From SZUA-35 sp963781035 (GTDB taxonomy: Bacteria; Actinomycetota; Acidimicrobiia; Acidimicrobiales; SZUA-35): DNA of 64,000 bases. The stretch is from contig CAWAEN010000009.1 in NCBI GenBank assembly GCA_963781035.1, positions 1 through 64,000 on the forward strand, written 5' to 3'. Made by a program: the position numbers and the translations under genes. The notes beneath the pieces are model-generated. The model did no database searches and was not told where the DNA came from. It worked only from the letters and a program-made list of their open reading frames with translations. Positions within the stretch are counted from its first letter, which is position 1, and each line of letters begins with the position of its first letter. This document shows positions 37,711 through 46,439 of the stretch, piece by piece.

Positions 37711-39585
37711 ATGTCCAGCACGAAGGCGGCACTAGCCACAATCACCCAGGGACTCCCTGGGGGTGGTGAGACCCGCCCTGGGCAGATCACCATGGCTGAA
37801 TCCGTGGCCGATGCCGTGACATCCGGAGCGGCACTGCTGGTCGAGGCCGGAACCGGCACCGGCAAGTCGCTGGCGTATCTCACACCGGCGATCCTCGCCA
37901 AGAAGCGCACCATCGTGGCCACCGCCACCATCGCCCTTCAAGGGCAGTTGGTGACCAACGACATCCCGCGGATCGCCGAGGGCCTCGGGCTCGAGGTCAG
38001 CGCTGCGATCCTGAAGGGCCGCCGCAACTACCTGTGCAACCAGCGGCTCGCCGAGTTCGACCGGTCGAACCACGAGGAGCAACTGCAGCTGTTGCGCGGC
38101 CGCTCCGCAGGCGACCACCTCGACGAGATTCGACAGTGGGCCGAATCCACCGAGTCCGGCGACCGCGAGGAACTCGATCCGGCGCCGCCCCCTGACGTCT
38201 GGGCCGCAGTCAGCGTTGGAGCAGACGAGTGCCCGGGGGCCGGTCGCTGCCCCTCAGGCGACGACTGCTTCTCCGAACGGGCCAGACTCATTGCCCGCGA
38301 GGCCGACGTCATCGTGACCAACCACCACTACTACGGGCTCAACCTCGCATCCGGCGGCGCGCTCCTGCCAGAGCACGACGTCGTCGTGTTCGACGAGGCC
38401 CACCACCTCCCCGAGGTGATCGGTGCCACCTGCGGCACCGAGCTCAGCGGAGGACGAGTCCGCACGCTGGCACGGCGCACCCGGAGCGTTCTGACCGACG
38501 AGGAGCTCCCGCTCCTTCTCGACCGTTCCGCCATCGACCTCGACGGTCAGCTCGCCGCTTTCGTCGGCGCGAAGCTCGTCGTCGACCCTGACCTGATCGC
38601 CATGTTGGTCGCCGCACGGGACCGAGCCGACAAGGTCCTGGCCGCCCTGCGAAAGATCAAGGCCCCCGAGGGCTCGGACGCTGCCGCCAGGGCCGAGCGT
38701 GCCCTCCTCTCGGCCAACAACCTGGTCAACGACATCGATGCGATCCTCGGCGCTGATGACGCCAATGACGTGCTCTGGGTCGACGGATCCGACAGCTACC
38801 CCGTCCTCCGTCGGACCCCTCTCGACGTCGGCGGCATCCTGGAGCACCAGCTCTGGGATGACCGAGCCGTGGTATTGACCAGCGCCACGCTCCCGGATGC
38901 CATCGTCGATCAACTCGGGCTTCCCTCCGGCACGAAGATCGAACGCGTCGGCTCGCCGTTCCCCTACGCCGAGCTCGGTCTCCTCTACTGCTCACCCGAC
39001 CTCCCGAATCCGAACAAACCCGAGGCCAGGGCGGCGGTGCAGGAGGAGATGCGGATTCTCATCGAGGCTGCCGGAGGTCGGACCCTCGGGTTGTTCACCA
39101 GCTCGTCGGCCATGCGAGAAGCGGCGGAAGTCCTGCGAGAGTCGCTCGACATGCCGTTGCTGGTCCAGGGGGAGAACTCGAAGGCAGCGCTGGTCGAGGA
39201 ATTCCAGAAGGACCCTCGAACCGTGCTGCTGGCGACCATGTCGTTCTGGCAGGGCATCGACCTCCCGGGCGACACGCTCACATTGGTCACGATCGACCGC
39301 CTGCCGTTCCCTCGTCCTGATGAGCCCGTCAACCAGGCCCGTCGCGATCGAGCTCGAGCGGCGGCGTTCCGCACCGTCGATCTCCCGCGGGTGCAGATCC
39401 TCCTCGCCCAGGCGGCGGGACGCCTGGTTCGCCGGGTCGACGATCGCGGCGTCGTGGCCGTCCTCGATCCGCGACTCGCCACGACGAAGTCATACCGGTG
39501 GGACGTGATCAATGCGCTGCCACCCTTCCGACGGACGCGCCATCGAGACGAGGTCGTTGCGTTCCTCCAGTCGCTCGACACCTGA
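37711..39585 (+). CDS. dinG: DinG/XPD-family ATP-dependent DNA helicase
   Basis: This superfamily 2 helicase has Walker A EAGTGTGKSLAYLTP, four cysteines of an iron-sulfur site (NYLC and DECPGAGRCPSGDDC), DEAH in VVFDEAHHLPEV, and the C-terminal motifs TMSFWQGIDLPGDTLTLVTI and AQAAGRLVRRVDDRGVVAVL. The frame is intact at 625 residues. DinG proteins unwind 5'-tailed duplexes, R-loops and G-quadruplexes and help replication through transcription. No exonuclease domain is attached. The next gene starts in its stop (TGATG). Confidence 0.94.
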   Translation: MSSTKAALATITQGLPGGGETRPGQITMAESVADAVTSGAALLVEAGTGTGKSLAYLTPAILAKKRTIVATATIALQGQLVTNDIPRIAEGLGLEVSAAILKGRRNYLCNQRLAEFDRSNHEEQLQLLRGRSAGDHLDEIRQWAESTESGDREELDPAPPPDVWAAVSVGADECPGAGRCPSGDDCFSERARLIAREADVIVTNHHYYGLNLASGGALLPEHDVVVFDEAHHLPEVIGATCGTELSGGRVRTLARRTRSVLTDEELPLLLDRSAIDLDGQLAAFVGAKLVVDPDLIAMLVAARDRADKVLAALRKIKAPEGSDAAARAERALLSANNLVNDIDAILGADDANDVLWVDGSDSYPVLRRTPLDVGGILEHQLWDDRAVVLTSATLPDAIVDQLGLPSGTKIERVGSPFPYAELGLLYCSPDLPNPNKPEARAAVQEEMRILIEAAGGRTLGLFTSSSAMREAAEVLRESLDMPLLVQGENSKAALVEEFQKDPRTVLLATMSFWQGIDLPGDTLTLVTIDRLPFPRPDEPVNQARRDRARAAAFRTVDLPRVQILLAQAAGRLVRRVDDRGVVAVLDPRLATTKSYRWDVINALPPFRRTRHRDEVVAFLQSLDT

Positions 39586-40232
39586 TGCGTTCGGTCACCT
39601 GGGTCACGTTCTATGCCGGTGCGCTGATCGGGGCCGCGTACATCGCCGGCTCGGTCGTGCGGACCTGGGCGTCACGCCGTTCGCAGCAGGAATCGGATGG
39701 CCGCCCCGATCTGCTCGTGGTGGTCTCCGAAGTCCTGGTCACCGTCGCGTGTGCCTGGATCGCCTACACGTTCATCGACTGGTTGGCTCCCGGGAACACG
39801 GTCTTTCGCAGCTCATCGGCCATCGGCTTCCTCTCCCCGAAGACACTGACCGTGTGGGAGTCGATCGCCCTGTGGGCCGGTCTGGGCGCGATCGTCGGAG
39901 CTGTGGCGCCGATCACCTCGCGGTTCCGCTCGGGGAGCATGGGGATCAGTGGTGCTGCCGGACTCCTGGCGCTCTACTCCCCCATCATCTTCCTCATCGC
40001 TCTCGGCACCTGGTTCATCGGCGTCGGCGTCGTCCGCGATGTCAGAGCCACGCTGCCCATCGTGTTCGTCACCGTCGCCGTCTCGGAGTGGATCCTGTCG
40101 ATGACGCGGGTGCGTGTGACCTGGGGTGTCATCCATGGTCCGGAGTCGACCGTGTGGATGGCGGTACTGGCGGGGGTCCTCCTGGCCAGATGGAGCCACG
40201 GTGGACCCCTTCGCGACGAAGAGCCTCAGTAA
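39585..40232 (+). CDS. multi-pass membrane protein (distantly PlsY-like)
   Basis: This 215-residue protein has about six hydrophobic segments, for example VTFYAGALIGAAYIAGSVVR, VVVSEVLVTVACAWIAYTFI and LLALYSPIIFLIALGTWFIG. The loop GAVAPITSRFRSGSMGISGA followed by AGLLALYSP is placed like the glycine-rich loop of acyl-phosphate:glycerol-3-phosphate acyltransferases (PlsY), but the family GKG motif is not present, so that call is weak. Its ATG overlaps the dinG stop. The 3' end overlaps the convergent era gene by seven bases. Confidence 0.6.
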   Translation: MRSVTWVTFYAGALIGAAYIAGSVVRTWASRRSQQESDGRPDLLVVVSEVLVTVACAWIAYTFIDWLAPGNTVFRSSSAIGFLSPKTLTVWESIALWAGLGAIVGAVAPITSRFRSGSMGISGAAGLLALYSPIIFLIALGTWFIGVGVVRDVRATLPIVFVTVAVSEWILSMTRVRVTWGVIHGPESTVWMAVLAGVLLARWSHGGPLRDEEPQ

Positions 40233-41074
40233 CCGAGACGCTCGACCGAGCTTGCGTCCTGCTGCCAGTTCTTGTCGACGGTGACGTACAGCTCGAGGAA
40301 GACGCCCTTCGGCAGCTGCTTGCGCACCAGCGTCCCGACCGTCTTGAGCACCTCGCCCTTGTGGCCGATCACGATGCCCTTCTGACTCTCACGCTCGACC
40401 AGGATCTCGACCCGAACCTTCGGCCACTGCCATTCGGTGACGCGCGTGGCGACCGAGTGTGGAAGCTCGTCCCGCAGGGTGCGCAGGAGTTGCTCGCGTA
40501 CGAGCTCGGCCACCCACATGGTCTCGCCCATGTCGGTGAACTGGTCGTCCGGATACCAGTGCGGCCCCTCCGGCATACGTTCGCCGAGATGGGTGAGCAG
40601 CGCATCGATGCCGTCGCCTGTCTGGGCCGAAACCGGGAAGTAGGCAGATGCGTCGAGCGGCGCCACCTTGGCCAACTCTGCCGCGATTGCCTCCCGGCGC
40701 ATTCCGTCGATCTTGTTGAGCACGACAACCGTGCTGGGAGGGTGCAGACGTTCGGCCAGAAAGGCGTCGCCCCGGCCGTAGCCGGACCGAGCATCGATCA
40801 CGAAACACACGACGTCGACGCCACTCCTGGCCTCGGTTGCGGTGGCATTCAAGCGCTCACCGAGCGCGGTGCGAGGTTTGCCGACTCCTGGCGTGTCGAC
40901 GAAGACGATCTGGTGGTCGTCGGTCGTGAGGACTCCCCGAATCTGGTGGCGCGTGGTCTGGGCCTTGTCGGAGGTGATCGTGACCTTTCGGCCGAGCATT
41001 CGGTTCAGGAGCGTGGACTTGCCGGTGTTGGGACGCCCGAAGAGCGTCACGAATCCGGAACGGAACTCGCTCAT
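40226..41074 (-). CDS. era: GTPase Era
   Basis: It is a ribosome-assembly GTPase that binds the 3' end of 16S rRNA. G1 GRPNTGKSTLLNRMLG, G2 around TTRHQIRG, G3 DTPG, G4 NKID and G5 VSAQTG are all present. A C-terminal KH domain has KGIVIGHKGEVLKTVGTLVR. The frame is intact, 282 residues. Its ATG overlaps the corC stop (ATGA), so it is the last gene of the coupled phoH-ybeY-corC-era operon. Confidence 0.97.
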   Translation of the reverse strand: MSEFRSGFVTLFGRPNTGKSTLLNRMLGRKVTITSDKAQTTRHQIRGVLTTDDHQIVFVDTPGVGKPRTALGERLNATATEARSGVDVVCFVIDARSGYGRGDAFLAERLHPPSTVVVLNKIDGMRREAIAAELAKVAPLDASAYFPVSAQTGDGIDALLTHLGERMPEGPHWYPDDQFTDMGETMWVAELVREQLLRTLRDELPHSVATRVTEWQWPKVRVEILVERESQKGIVIGHKGEVLKTVGTLVRKQLPKGVFLELYVTVDKNWQQDASSVERLGY

Positions 41075-42345
41075 TCGTGCTGCTCGTCGTTCGATTCCGG
41101 TGGTGGGGCGGTGACGTGGACCTTGGTGATACGCCGCGCCTGGACCCGTTCGACGGTGAGGACGTAGCCGTCGGCGTCTGTGCGTTCGCCCACGGTCGGG
41201 ACTCTGCCGAAGCGATCGAACACGAGACCGGCGACCGTGTCGAAGTCGCCTTCTGGCAGGCTCAGACCGGCGATGTCGTTGAGCTCCGAGATCAGGATGC
41301 GGCCGTCCACCCGAAGCGTTCCGTCTCGCTGACGCTCGACCAGAGACTCCTCGACGTCGTACTCGTCGACGATTTCACCAACGAGTTCCTCGATGAGGTC
41401 CTCGAGCGTGACCAGCCCGGCAACACCGCCGTACTCGTCGACCACGATCGCCATGTGGAAGCTCTCCTCCTGCATCTCGCGGAGAAGGTGCGCCACCTGC
41501 TTCGTCTCGGGAATGAAACGAGCCTGGCGCAGCAGCGTGTCGACCTGGCGGTCTTCGCCGCCGTCGAGTTCGGCCCTGATCAGGTCCTTCACGTAGACGA
41601 GACCGATCAGGTCGTCGATGTTCTCACCCTCGACGGGGAAACGCGAATAGCCGATTTCGGACGACAACTCGAGCGCTTCGGCGACGGTCCGGTCATGGTC
41701 GACGGTGGTCATGTCGGTGCGGGGCACCATCACCTCACGAACCACCGTGTCACCGAAGGTGATCACCGACTCGATCAGATCCCGCTCGACCGGCTCCAAC
41801 ACCTCGTCTTCGACGGCAGCATCGGCGAAGGCGATGAACTCGGCCGGCAAGGCAAAGGGGCCGGTACTCAGACCTTTGCCCGGGATGGCGATGTTGCCGG
41901 CCCCGATCAAGCCGCGGGCCAGGATACGGATCGGCGGCAGCATGGCGAGCATCGACGTCGGCCCGCTGAGCGCGACCGCCAAACGGTCGGCGTGCAGGAT
42001 TCCGAGCGTTCGCCCACCGACCTCGACGACGAAGGCCAAGAGCACGTCGAGCACGACCACGAGCACCGCCCAACCAGTCGACAACAGATCGGAGGCAACG
42101 ACCCAGACGAGGACCACCTGCGCCAGCTGACTGGCCAGGATGATGAGTCGAACAGGGTTGAGCACCACCCCGGGTTGGTCGAGCAGGCGGGTCAGGCGAT
42201 CCACCCGCTTCGGCTGTTCGTCGCGGAGCGTCGCGATGCGAATGATGCTCGTGGTGCTGATGGAGGCCTCCGCCAGCACGAAGACGAACACGAACGGGAG
42301 AAGCAGGATCGCACAACCGAGGGCGATACCGGTGGCTTGACTCAT
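41071..42345 (-). CDS. CNNM/CorC-family transporter-like protein (DUF21-CBS-CorC_HlyC)
   Basis: The N-terminal DUF21 membrane domain reads LGCAILLLPFVFVFVLAEAS and VLVWVVASDLLSTGWAVLVV. A CBS pair follows (VREVMVPRTDMTTVDHDRTV; GYSRFPVEGENIDDLIGLVY; FHMAIVVDEYGGVAGLVTLE), then the CorC_HlyC domain ending RVQARRITKVHV. 424 residues, intact. CNNM/CorC proteins are linked to Mg2+ export and sometimes called hemolysins without good reason. Start and stop overlap ybeY and era as ATGA, and this position between ybeY and era is conserved in actinobacteria. Confidence 0.93.
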   Translation of the reverse strand: MSQATGIALGCAILLLPFVFVFVLAEASISTTSIIRIATLRDEQPKRVDRLTRLLDQPGVVLNPVRLIILASQLAQVVLVWVVASDLLSTGWAVLVVVLDVLLAFVVEVGGRTLGILHADRLAVALSGPTSMLAMLPPIRILARGLIGAGNIAIPGKGLSTGPFALPAEFIAFADAAVEDEVLEPVERDLIESVITFGDTVVREVMVPRTDMTTVDHDRTVAEALELSSEIGYSRFPVEGENIDDLIGLVYVKDLIRAELDGGEDRQVDTLLRQARFIPETKQVAHLLREMQEESFHMAIVVDEYGGVAGLVTLEDLIEELVGEIVDEYDVEESLVERQRDGTLRVDGRILISELNDIAGLSLPEGDFDTVAGLVFDRFGRVPTVGERTDADGYVLTVERVQARRITKVHVTAPPPESNDEQHE

Positions 42346-42923
42346 GGCGCCGGCACCGGATGCGCCAGATCGAGTCGGCCGAGGTGGTGGCGCTCCCTGG
42401 CCTGCATGGCCAGGCGTTGATCGGTCTCGCCGTGATCGTGACCGAGGACGTGAAGCACTCCGTGGATCACGAGAAGGGCGAGTTCCGCTTCGTACGAGCC
42501 TGTGTGTCCCGGTGCCTGGTCGAAGGCCACGGCGGGACAGATCACCACATCGCCGATCAGGGCACGGTCGCCGGCGGCGGAGGCGTCGAACTCGTCCGGA
42601 TCGAGCGGGAAGGCGAGTACGTCGGTCGGCTCGTCGGCCAGCATGTGGGTGTGGTTCAGCTCCTGCATCGTCTTGCGATCGACGAGGTGGAGGTCGAGCT
42701 GACCCTTCGGACCGGACTCGTCGACCAACACGTCAGCGGCCAGCCGGCAGAGGGAGTCGAGATCGACCCCGGTCTCGTCTGCGTCGGTGCCAGTGACGAT
42801 GTGGGTCCCGACCTCCACCGAGACGTCCGGGGTCGGTGCGTCTGACACCGAGTCGAGGTCGAGCATCTCGAAGAGCGGTGCCGGAACCTGCTCGACGTCG
42901 ACGGTGTCGTCTGAAGAACCCAT
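42342..42923 (-). CDS. ybeY: endoribonuclease YbeY
   Basis: It is a metal-dependent RNase for 16S rRNA maturation and ribosome quality control. The zinc motif HGVLHVLGHDH is near the C-terminus, and the core has MQELNHTHMLADEPTDVLAF and GDVVICP. I choose the ATG at 42923, which overlaps the phoH stop (TGATG); an in-frame TTG one codon earlier is also possible. An acidic N-terminal extension of about 50 residues precedes the conserved core, longer than in E. coli. The frame is intact. Confidence 0.95.
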   Translation of the reverse strand: MGSSDDTVDVEQVPAPLFEMLDLDSVSDAPTPDVSVEVGTHIVTGTDADETGVDLDSLCRLAADVLVDESGPKGQLDLHLVDRKTMQELNHTHMLADEPTDVLAFPLDPDEFDASAAGDRALIGDVVICPAVAFDQAPGHTGSYEAELALLVIHGVLHVLGHDHGETDQRLAMQARERHHLGRLDLAHPVPAP

Positions 42924-43864
42924 CAACTGGTGGTGTGACGCTCGTAAGCGTCGACGATGTCCTGCACGATGCGGTGACGCACGACGTCCTTGGAGTGGAG
43001 GCGGACGAACGCCACGTCGTTCACGCCGTTCAGGATCCGCTCGGTGCCACCCAGCCCGCTACGACCGCCGGCCACGTCGACCTGGGTCTCGTCGCCGGTG
43101 ACGACGACGCGGCTGTTGAAGCCGATGCGGGTGAGGAACATCTTCATCTGCTCCGGCGTGGTGTTCTGCGCCTCGTCCAGGATGATGAAGCTGTCGTTGA
43201 GGGTGCGACCACGCATGAAGGCGAGGGGGGCCACTTCGACGGCGTTGCGTTCGAAGAGCTTGGCCATGCCCTCGGCCCCGACCATGTCGTGGAGCGCGTC
43301 GTAGAGGGGCCGCAGATACGGGTCGACCTTGGACATCAGGTCACCGGGCAGGAACCCCAGGCGCTCCCCCGCCTCGACGGCGGGTCGGGTCAGGATGATG
43401 CGCTCGACCTCCTTGTCCTGCAGGGCACGAACGGCGCAGGCGACAGCCAGCCAGCTCTTGCCAGTGCCCGCCGGCCCGATACCGAACGTGATCATGTTCT
43501 TCTGGATGGCATCCAGGTACGCCTTCTGGCCGGCGGTCTTCGGCCGAACCGGCTTTCCCCTGGCGGTGGTGATGACTCGATCGGTGAGCACCTCGGACGG
43601 CCGCACGTTGGCACCGACCATGTCGATGGCCCGGTGAACGACCGGCGTGTCGATCTGCTGGCCACCTTCGAGCAGCAGGACCAATTCGTTGATGACGTGC
43701 TCGGCTTCGCCTGCCTGCGGGCCGCTCAATGCAATCTCGTTGCCGCGGGCAACCACGTCGACGTCGTAGGCGCGCTCGATGACACGGAGGTACTCGTCGC
43801 GCTCGCCCAACAGCCCGACCATGAGCTCGTTGCTCGAAACCTGCACCCTCACCTGGTCTGCCAT
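42923..43864 (-). CDS. phoH: PhoH-like ATPase
   Basis: An N-terminal KH-like part (RVIERAYDVDVVARGNEIAL) is followed by the P-loop GIGPAGTGKSWLAVACAVRA. It continues ILTRPAVEAGERLGFLPGDL, Walker B NDSFIILDEAQNTTPEQMK, the sensor VVVTGDETQVDV and an arginine region VVRHRIVQDIVDAY. 313 residues, intact. PhoH/YbeZ associates with YbeY in RNA processing, and the two genes are coupled here. It is the first gene of the operon; the 200 bp upstream (43865-44067) hold no gene. Confidence 0.96.
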   Translation of the reverse strand: MADQVRVQVSSNELMVGLLGERDEYLRVIERAYDVDVVARGNEIALSGPQAGEAEHVINELVLLLEGGQQIDTPVVHRAIDMVGANVRPSEVLTDRVITTARGKPVRPKTAGQKAYLDAIQKNMITFGIGPAGTGKSWLAVACAVRALQDKEVERIILTRPAVEAGERLGFLPGDLMSKVDPYLRPLYDALHDMVGAEGMAKLFERNAVEVAPLAFMRGRTLNDSFIILDEAQNTTPEQMKMFLTRIGFNSRVVVTGDETQVDVAGGRSGLGGTERILNGVNDVAFVRLHSKDVVRHRIVQDIVDAYERHTTS

Positions 43865-44067
43865 CTTCCGGGCAGGCTAGCGCCGGGGTCGGGCAGCATC
43901 TCCGGTTTCTCGCAGCCTGCTCGCCCCCACATGCGGTTGACGACGCTCATATACGCTCACTATCGTTCACAGTCGATCGCGAATGTCTCGGCAGTGCCCG
44001 ATCGCACGCCAACTGCCCCACTGCTGCCACGCCGACCGACCCGTCGGCCATCACCTGTGAGGCACCC

Positions 44068-45063
44068 ATGGCCACCCGAGTCACGCTCACCCCTTCGTCA
44101 TCCGACGCCGACCACACCATTCACGTTTCGAAGGTCAGACTCACCAATGACCGCGGCGACCGTGAGGCCGAGGCTGCGTGGCTCGAACGCGCCGCTCGTC
44201 CAGGCGTGGTTCGACTGGTGTCGACCTCGAAGGAGCCGGTCACCATCGTGACCGAACACGTTGGTTCCCGGACCCTCCGCACCGGCGGCCTCGATCCGGC
44301 CGAAGGTCTGGCGACGATCACCGGGCTCTGCGATCTCCTCGTCGAGTTGCACCGCGACGGCCTCGTCCACGGCAAGCTCACACCCGACCACGTGATCGTC
44401 GGCGGAGACCGCATCTGGCTGTGCAGTCCTGACGGTCGAGCCGACGATCCTGCCGACGATCTCGTCGGTCTGGCCCGCTGCATGACCGAACTCGAACACC
44501 AGTGGAACGAGGCCGGGGAGACGCCGGCGTTTCTCGGTTCATGGCGCGAGCTGGCGGCACGGCTCGCCGACGACGCCGACCCTGCACGTTCGGCCAGTCG
44601 AGCTCGAAGCGTGTTGCAGCGATTCGTCGTCCTCGGGGGCGACACCGACCAGAGCGCTGGGCCTCGGCGAGGGCTGAGACATCCTGGCCTCGGGCTCGCT
44701 GCCCTGGCGGTGGGCTGCTCGATCGGAGGGCTGGCGCTGCTCTCCGACGAGACGCCGGCGTCCGCGACCGACGGTCCCCGCATCGAATCCGACGGAGCGA
44801 TCTTCGCCGTCGGTTCTGCGGGGGACGACGTCGTCCTGCTGGTACCGGCATGCGACACGTCGACGCCGGTGGTGCTGCTCGACACGGCGACCGACACCGT
44901 CTGGGCCTTCGACGAAATCACCGATGGCGCATCGGCCCGGCCGGTCGCTGTGGTTCCCGGCGCCACCGACCTTCGGTCAGAGTGGGACGAAGGCGAGAGG
45001 TGTTACCGCGCCGTTGCCCGAGGGCCGGCGGGGGTGTCGGTCATACGAACGGCAGACCAATGA
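44068..45063 (+). CDS. membrane-bound pseudokinase-like protein
   Basis: An N-terminal part resembles the C-lobe of a Hanks-type Ser/Thr kinase: GLATITGLCDLLVELHRDGL and VHGKLTPDHVIVGGDRIWLC. Where active kinases have HRDLKPxN the protein has HGKLTPDHV, so the catalytic Asp is replaced by Lys, and the DFG motif is CSPDG. No glycine-rich loop is present. A membrane segment GLGLAALAVGCSIGGLALLS separates it from a roughly 100-residue outside domain with CDTSTPVVLLDTATDTVWAF. It is probably a pseudokinase sensor or scaffold, as with actinobacterial MviN-type proteins; no partner is evident. The frame is intact. Confidence 0.7.
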   Translation: MATRVTLTPSSSDADHTIHVSKVRLTNDRGDREAEAAWLERAARPGVVRLVSTSKEPVTIVTEHVGSRTLRTGGLDPAEGLATITGLCDLLVELHRDGLVHGKLTPDHVIVGGDRIWLCSPDGRADDPADDLVGLARCMTELEHQWNEAGETPAFLGSWRELAARLADDADPARSASRARSVLQRFVVLGGDTDQSAGPRRGLRHPGLGLAALAVGCSIGGLALLSDETPASATDGPRIESDGAIFAVGSAGDDVVLLVPACDTSTPVVLLDTATDTVWAFDEITDGASARPVAVVPGATDLRSEWDEGERCYRAVARGPAGVSVIRTADQ

Positions 45064-45068
45064 CCGAG

Positions 45069-45607
45069 TCAGCCGATCGAGGCTTCCTTCACCAGGCCGA
45101 GATCGGCGAGGCGATCGACGGCATCGTCGAAATCGACTCCGAGAATGCAGGCCACGGCGCGGAGGTCATCGCGGCGAACCGTGAGGACACGCCCATTGAA
45201 GTCCTGACGCTGAACCTGGATCATGGCCAGATACCGAGCCAACATCTCGCCCTCCGGCCCGGCAACACCGTCGACCTGAGTGAGGTCGACCGTGACACCG
45301 GCGCGCCCCTGCTCGGTCAGATCGACCACGCCCGGCACGACGCCGACATTGGTCGTGCGAGGCAGGAGCTGGTCGATCGGCACGCTGTAGAACAGCGCCA
45401 GTCGTTCGAGGCGGGGCACCGAGATCGCTCGTTCCCCCGCTCATAGGCACCGAGCACCGATGCCTTGAACTCCTGATCTGACTGCGACTCGACGTCTTGC
45501 AGACTCAGCCGCTTCTGCCGACGAATCGCACGCAGGCGCTCTCCGACGCGGCGACCATATGCCGAGTCCGTCGCGTCGACATCGATGTGTTCATCCCCAG
45601 CGCCCAT
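45069..45607 (-). CDS. bldD: BldD-like c-di-GMP-responsive transcriptional regulator, one frameshift
   Basis: An XRE-type HTH reads YGRRVGERLRAIRRQKRLSL, FKASVLGAYERG and VPRLERLALFYSVPIDQLLP. The C-terminal domain carries RQDFNGRVLTVRRDDLRAVA. That matches the RxD-x8-RxxD c-di-GMP signature of BldD, where the ligand drives dimerisation and DNA binding. In Streptomyces it represses sporulation genes, whereas here the role would be a general c-di-GMP-linked repressor. An indel near 45420-45430 splits the two halves. The corrected length is about 179 residues. The 130 bp upstream are non-coding and may contain the promoter. Confidence 0.88.
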
Positions 45608-45737
45608 TGCACTCCCCTGTAGAAGTCGCCACCGTAGACGTCACGCTGTGCACCTTCAACCACCCAACGTGATCGGGCGATGGGTAAATCATTCCGACCG
45701 CCAGGTCGGGCCGTCGAGCGCCGCCATTCGAGGCCGG

Positions 45738-46405
45738 TCAGGGGTTGCCGGCCGGCCCTCGATCGCCGGCGTCGACGAGCATCACGGCGGCCGCGATCGC
45801 CGCGGTCTCAGCTCGAAGCACCCCACCGGGCAACGACCGCTGACGCCGCCCTTCGAGCTCCTCCGGAGCCCACCCGCCCTCGGGACCGATGAGGACGGTG
45901 CGGTCCGTTCGACCGTCGAGCCTCGGCGATCCCGGCTCGGCGAGAACCACCGATGCGTCGTCGAGGGTGGCCAACGAAGTGACGGGTCGGATCTCGGGGA
46001 GACGCACCCGACGACTCTGCATCGACGCCTCCCTGGCGATCACGCGCCACTTCGCCGACCTGTTTCTCCGCCCGCGCCCCGTCCCAACGTACGACCGAGC
46101 GAGAACTCTGGAGCGGAACGATGATGTCGACGCCGAGTTCGGTGAGCTTCTGCACGACCCACTCGGGTCGCTCGCCCTTCACCGGCGTGAAACCAACCGT
46201 GGACGGAGCGGTCGGCACCGGTTCCTCGATGATCTCACCGTCGACCGTCCGGGAACTCGGCGAACCGGGCGGGACGCCAGCGGCCGTGACCGTCGCTGAT
46301 CGTGATCGGCTCTCCGTCGATGATGCGGCGCACCGTTCGATAGTGATGGAGATCCCGCGGCGCGAGGTGAGGATGATCCAGATCGTCAACGAAGACCAAC
46401 GGCAT
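45738..46405 (-). CDS. rsmE: 16S rRNA (uracil-1498-N3)-methyltransferase RsmE, frameshifted
   Basis: It is a SPOUT-fold methyltransferase for 16S rRNA. The start at 46405 gives PLVFVDDLDHPHLAPRDLHH and an N-terminal PUA-like domain. The middle reads FTPVKGERPEWVVQKLTELG and IIVPLQSSRSVVRW, and the trefoil knot has VLIGPEGGWAPEEL and VLRAETAAIAAAVMLV. Indels near 46240, 46050 and perhaps 46160 divide it; corrected length is about 222 residues. It follows dnaJ by 34 bp in the common hrcA-dnaJ-rsmE order. Confidence 0.92.
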
Positions 46406-46439
46406 CGACCGCCATCGCTCGATGGTCATCGTCGCCCGA

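Noticed and set aside
41077..42420. Plus-strand open frame of 447 codons
   Set aside because: Antisense to corC and ybeY, both with full conserved domains.
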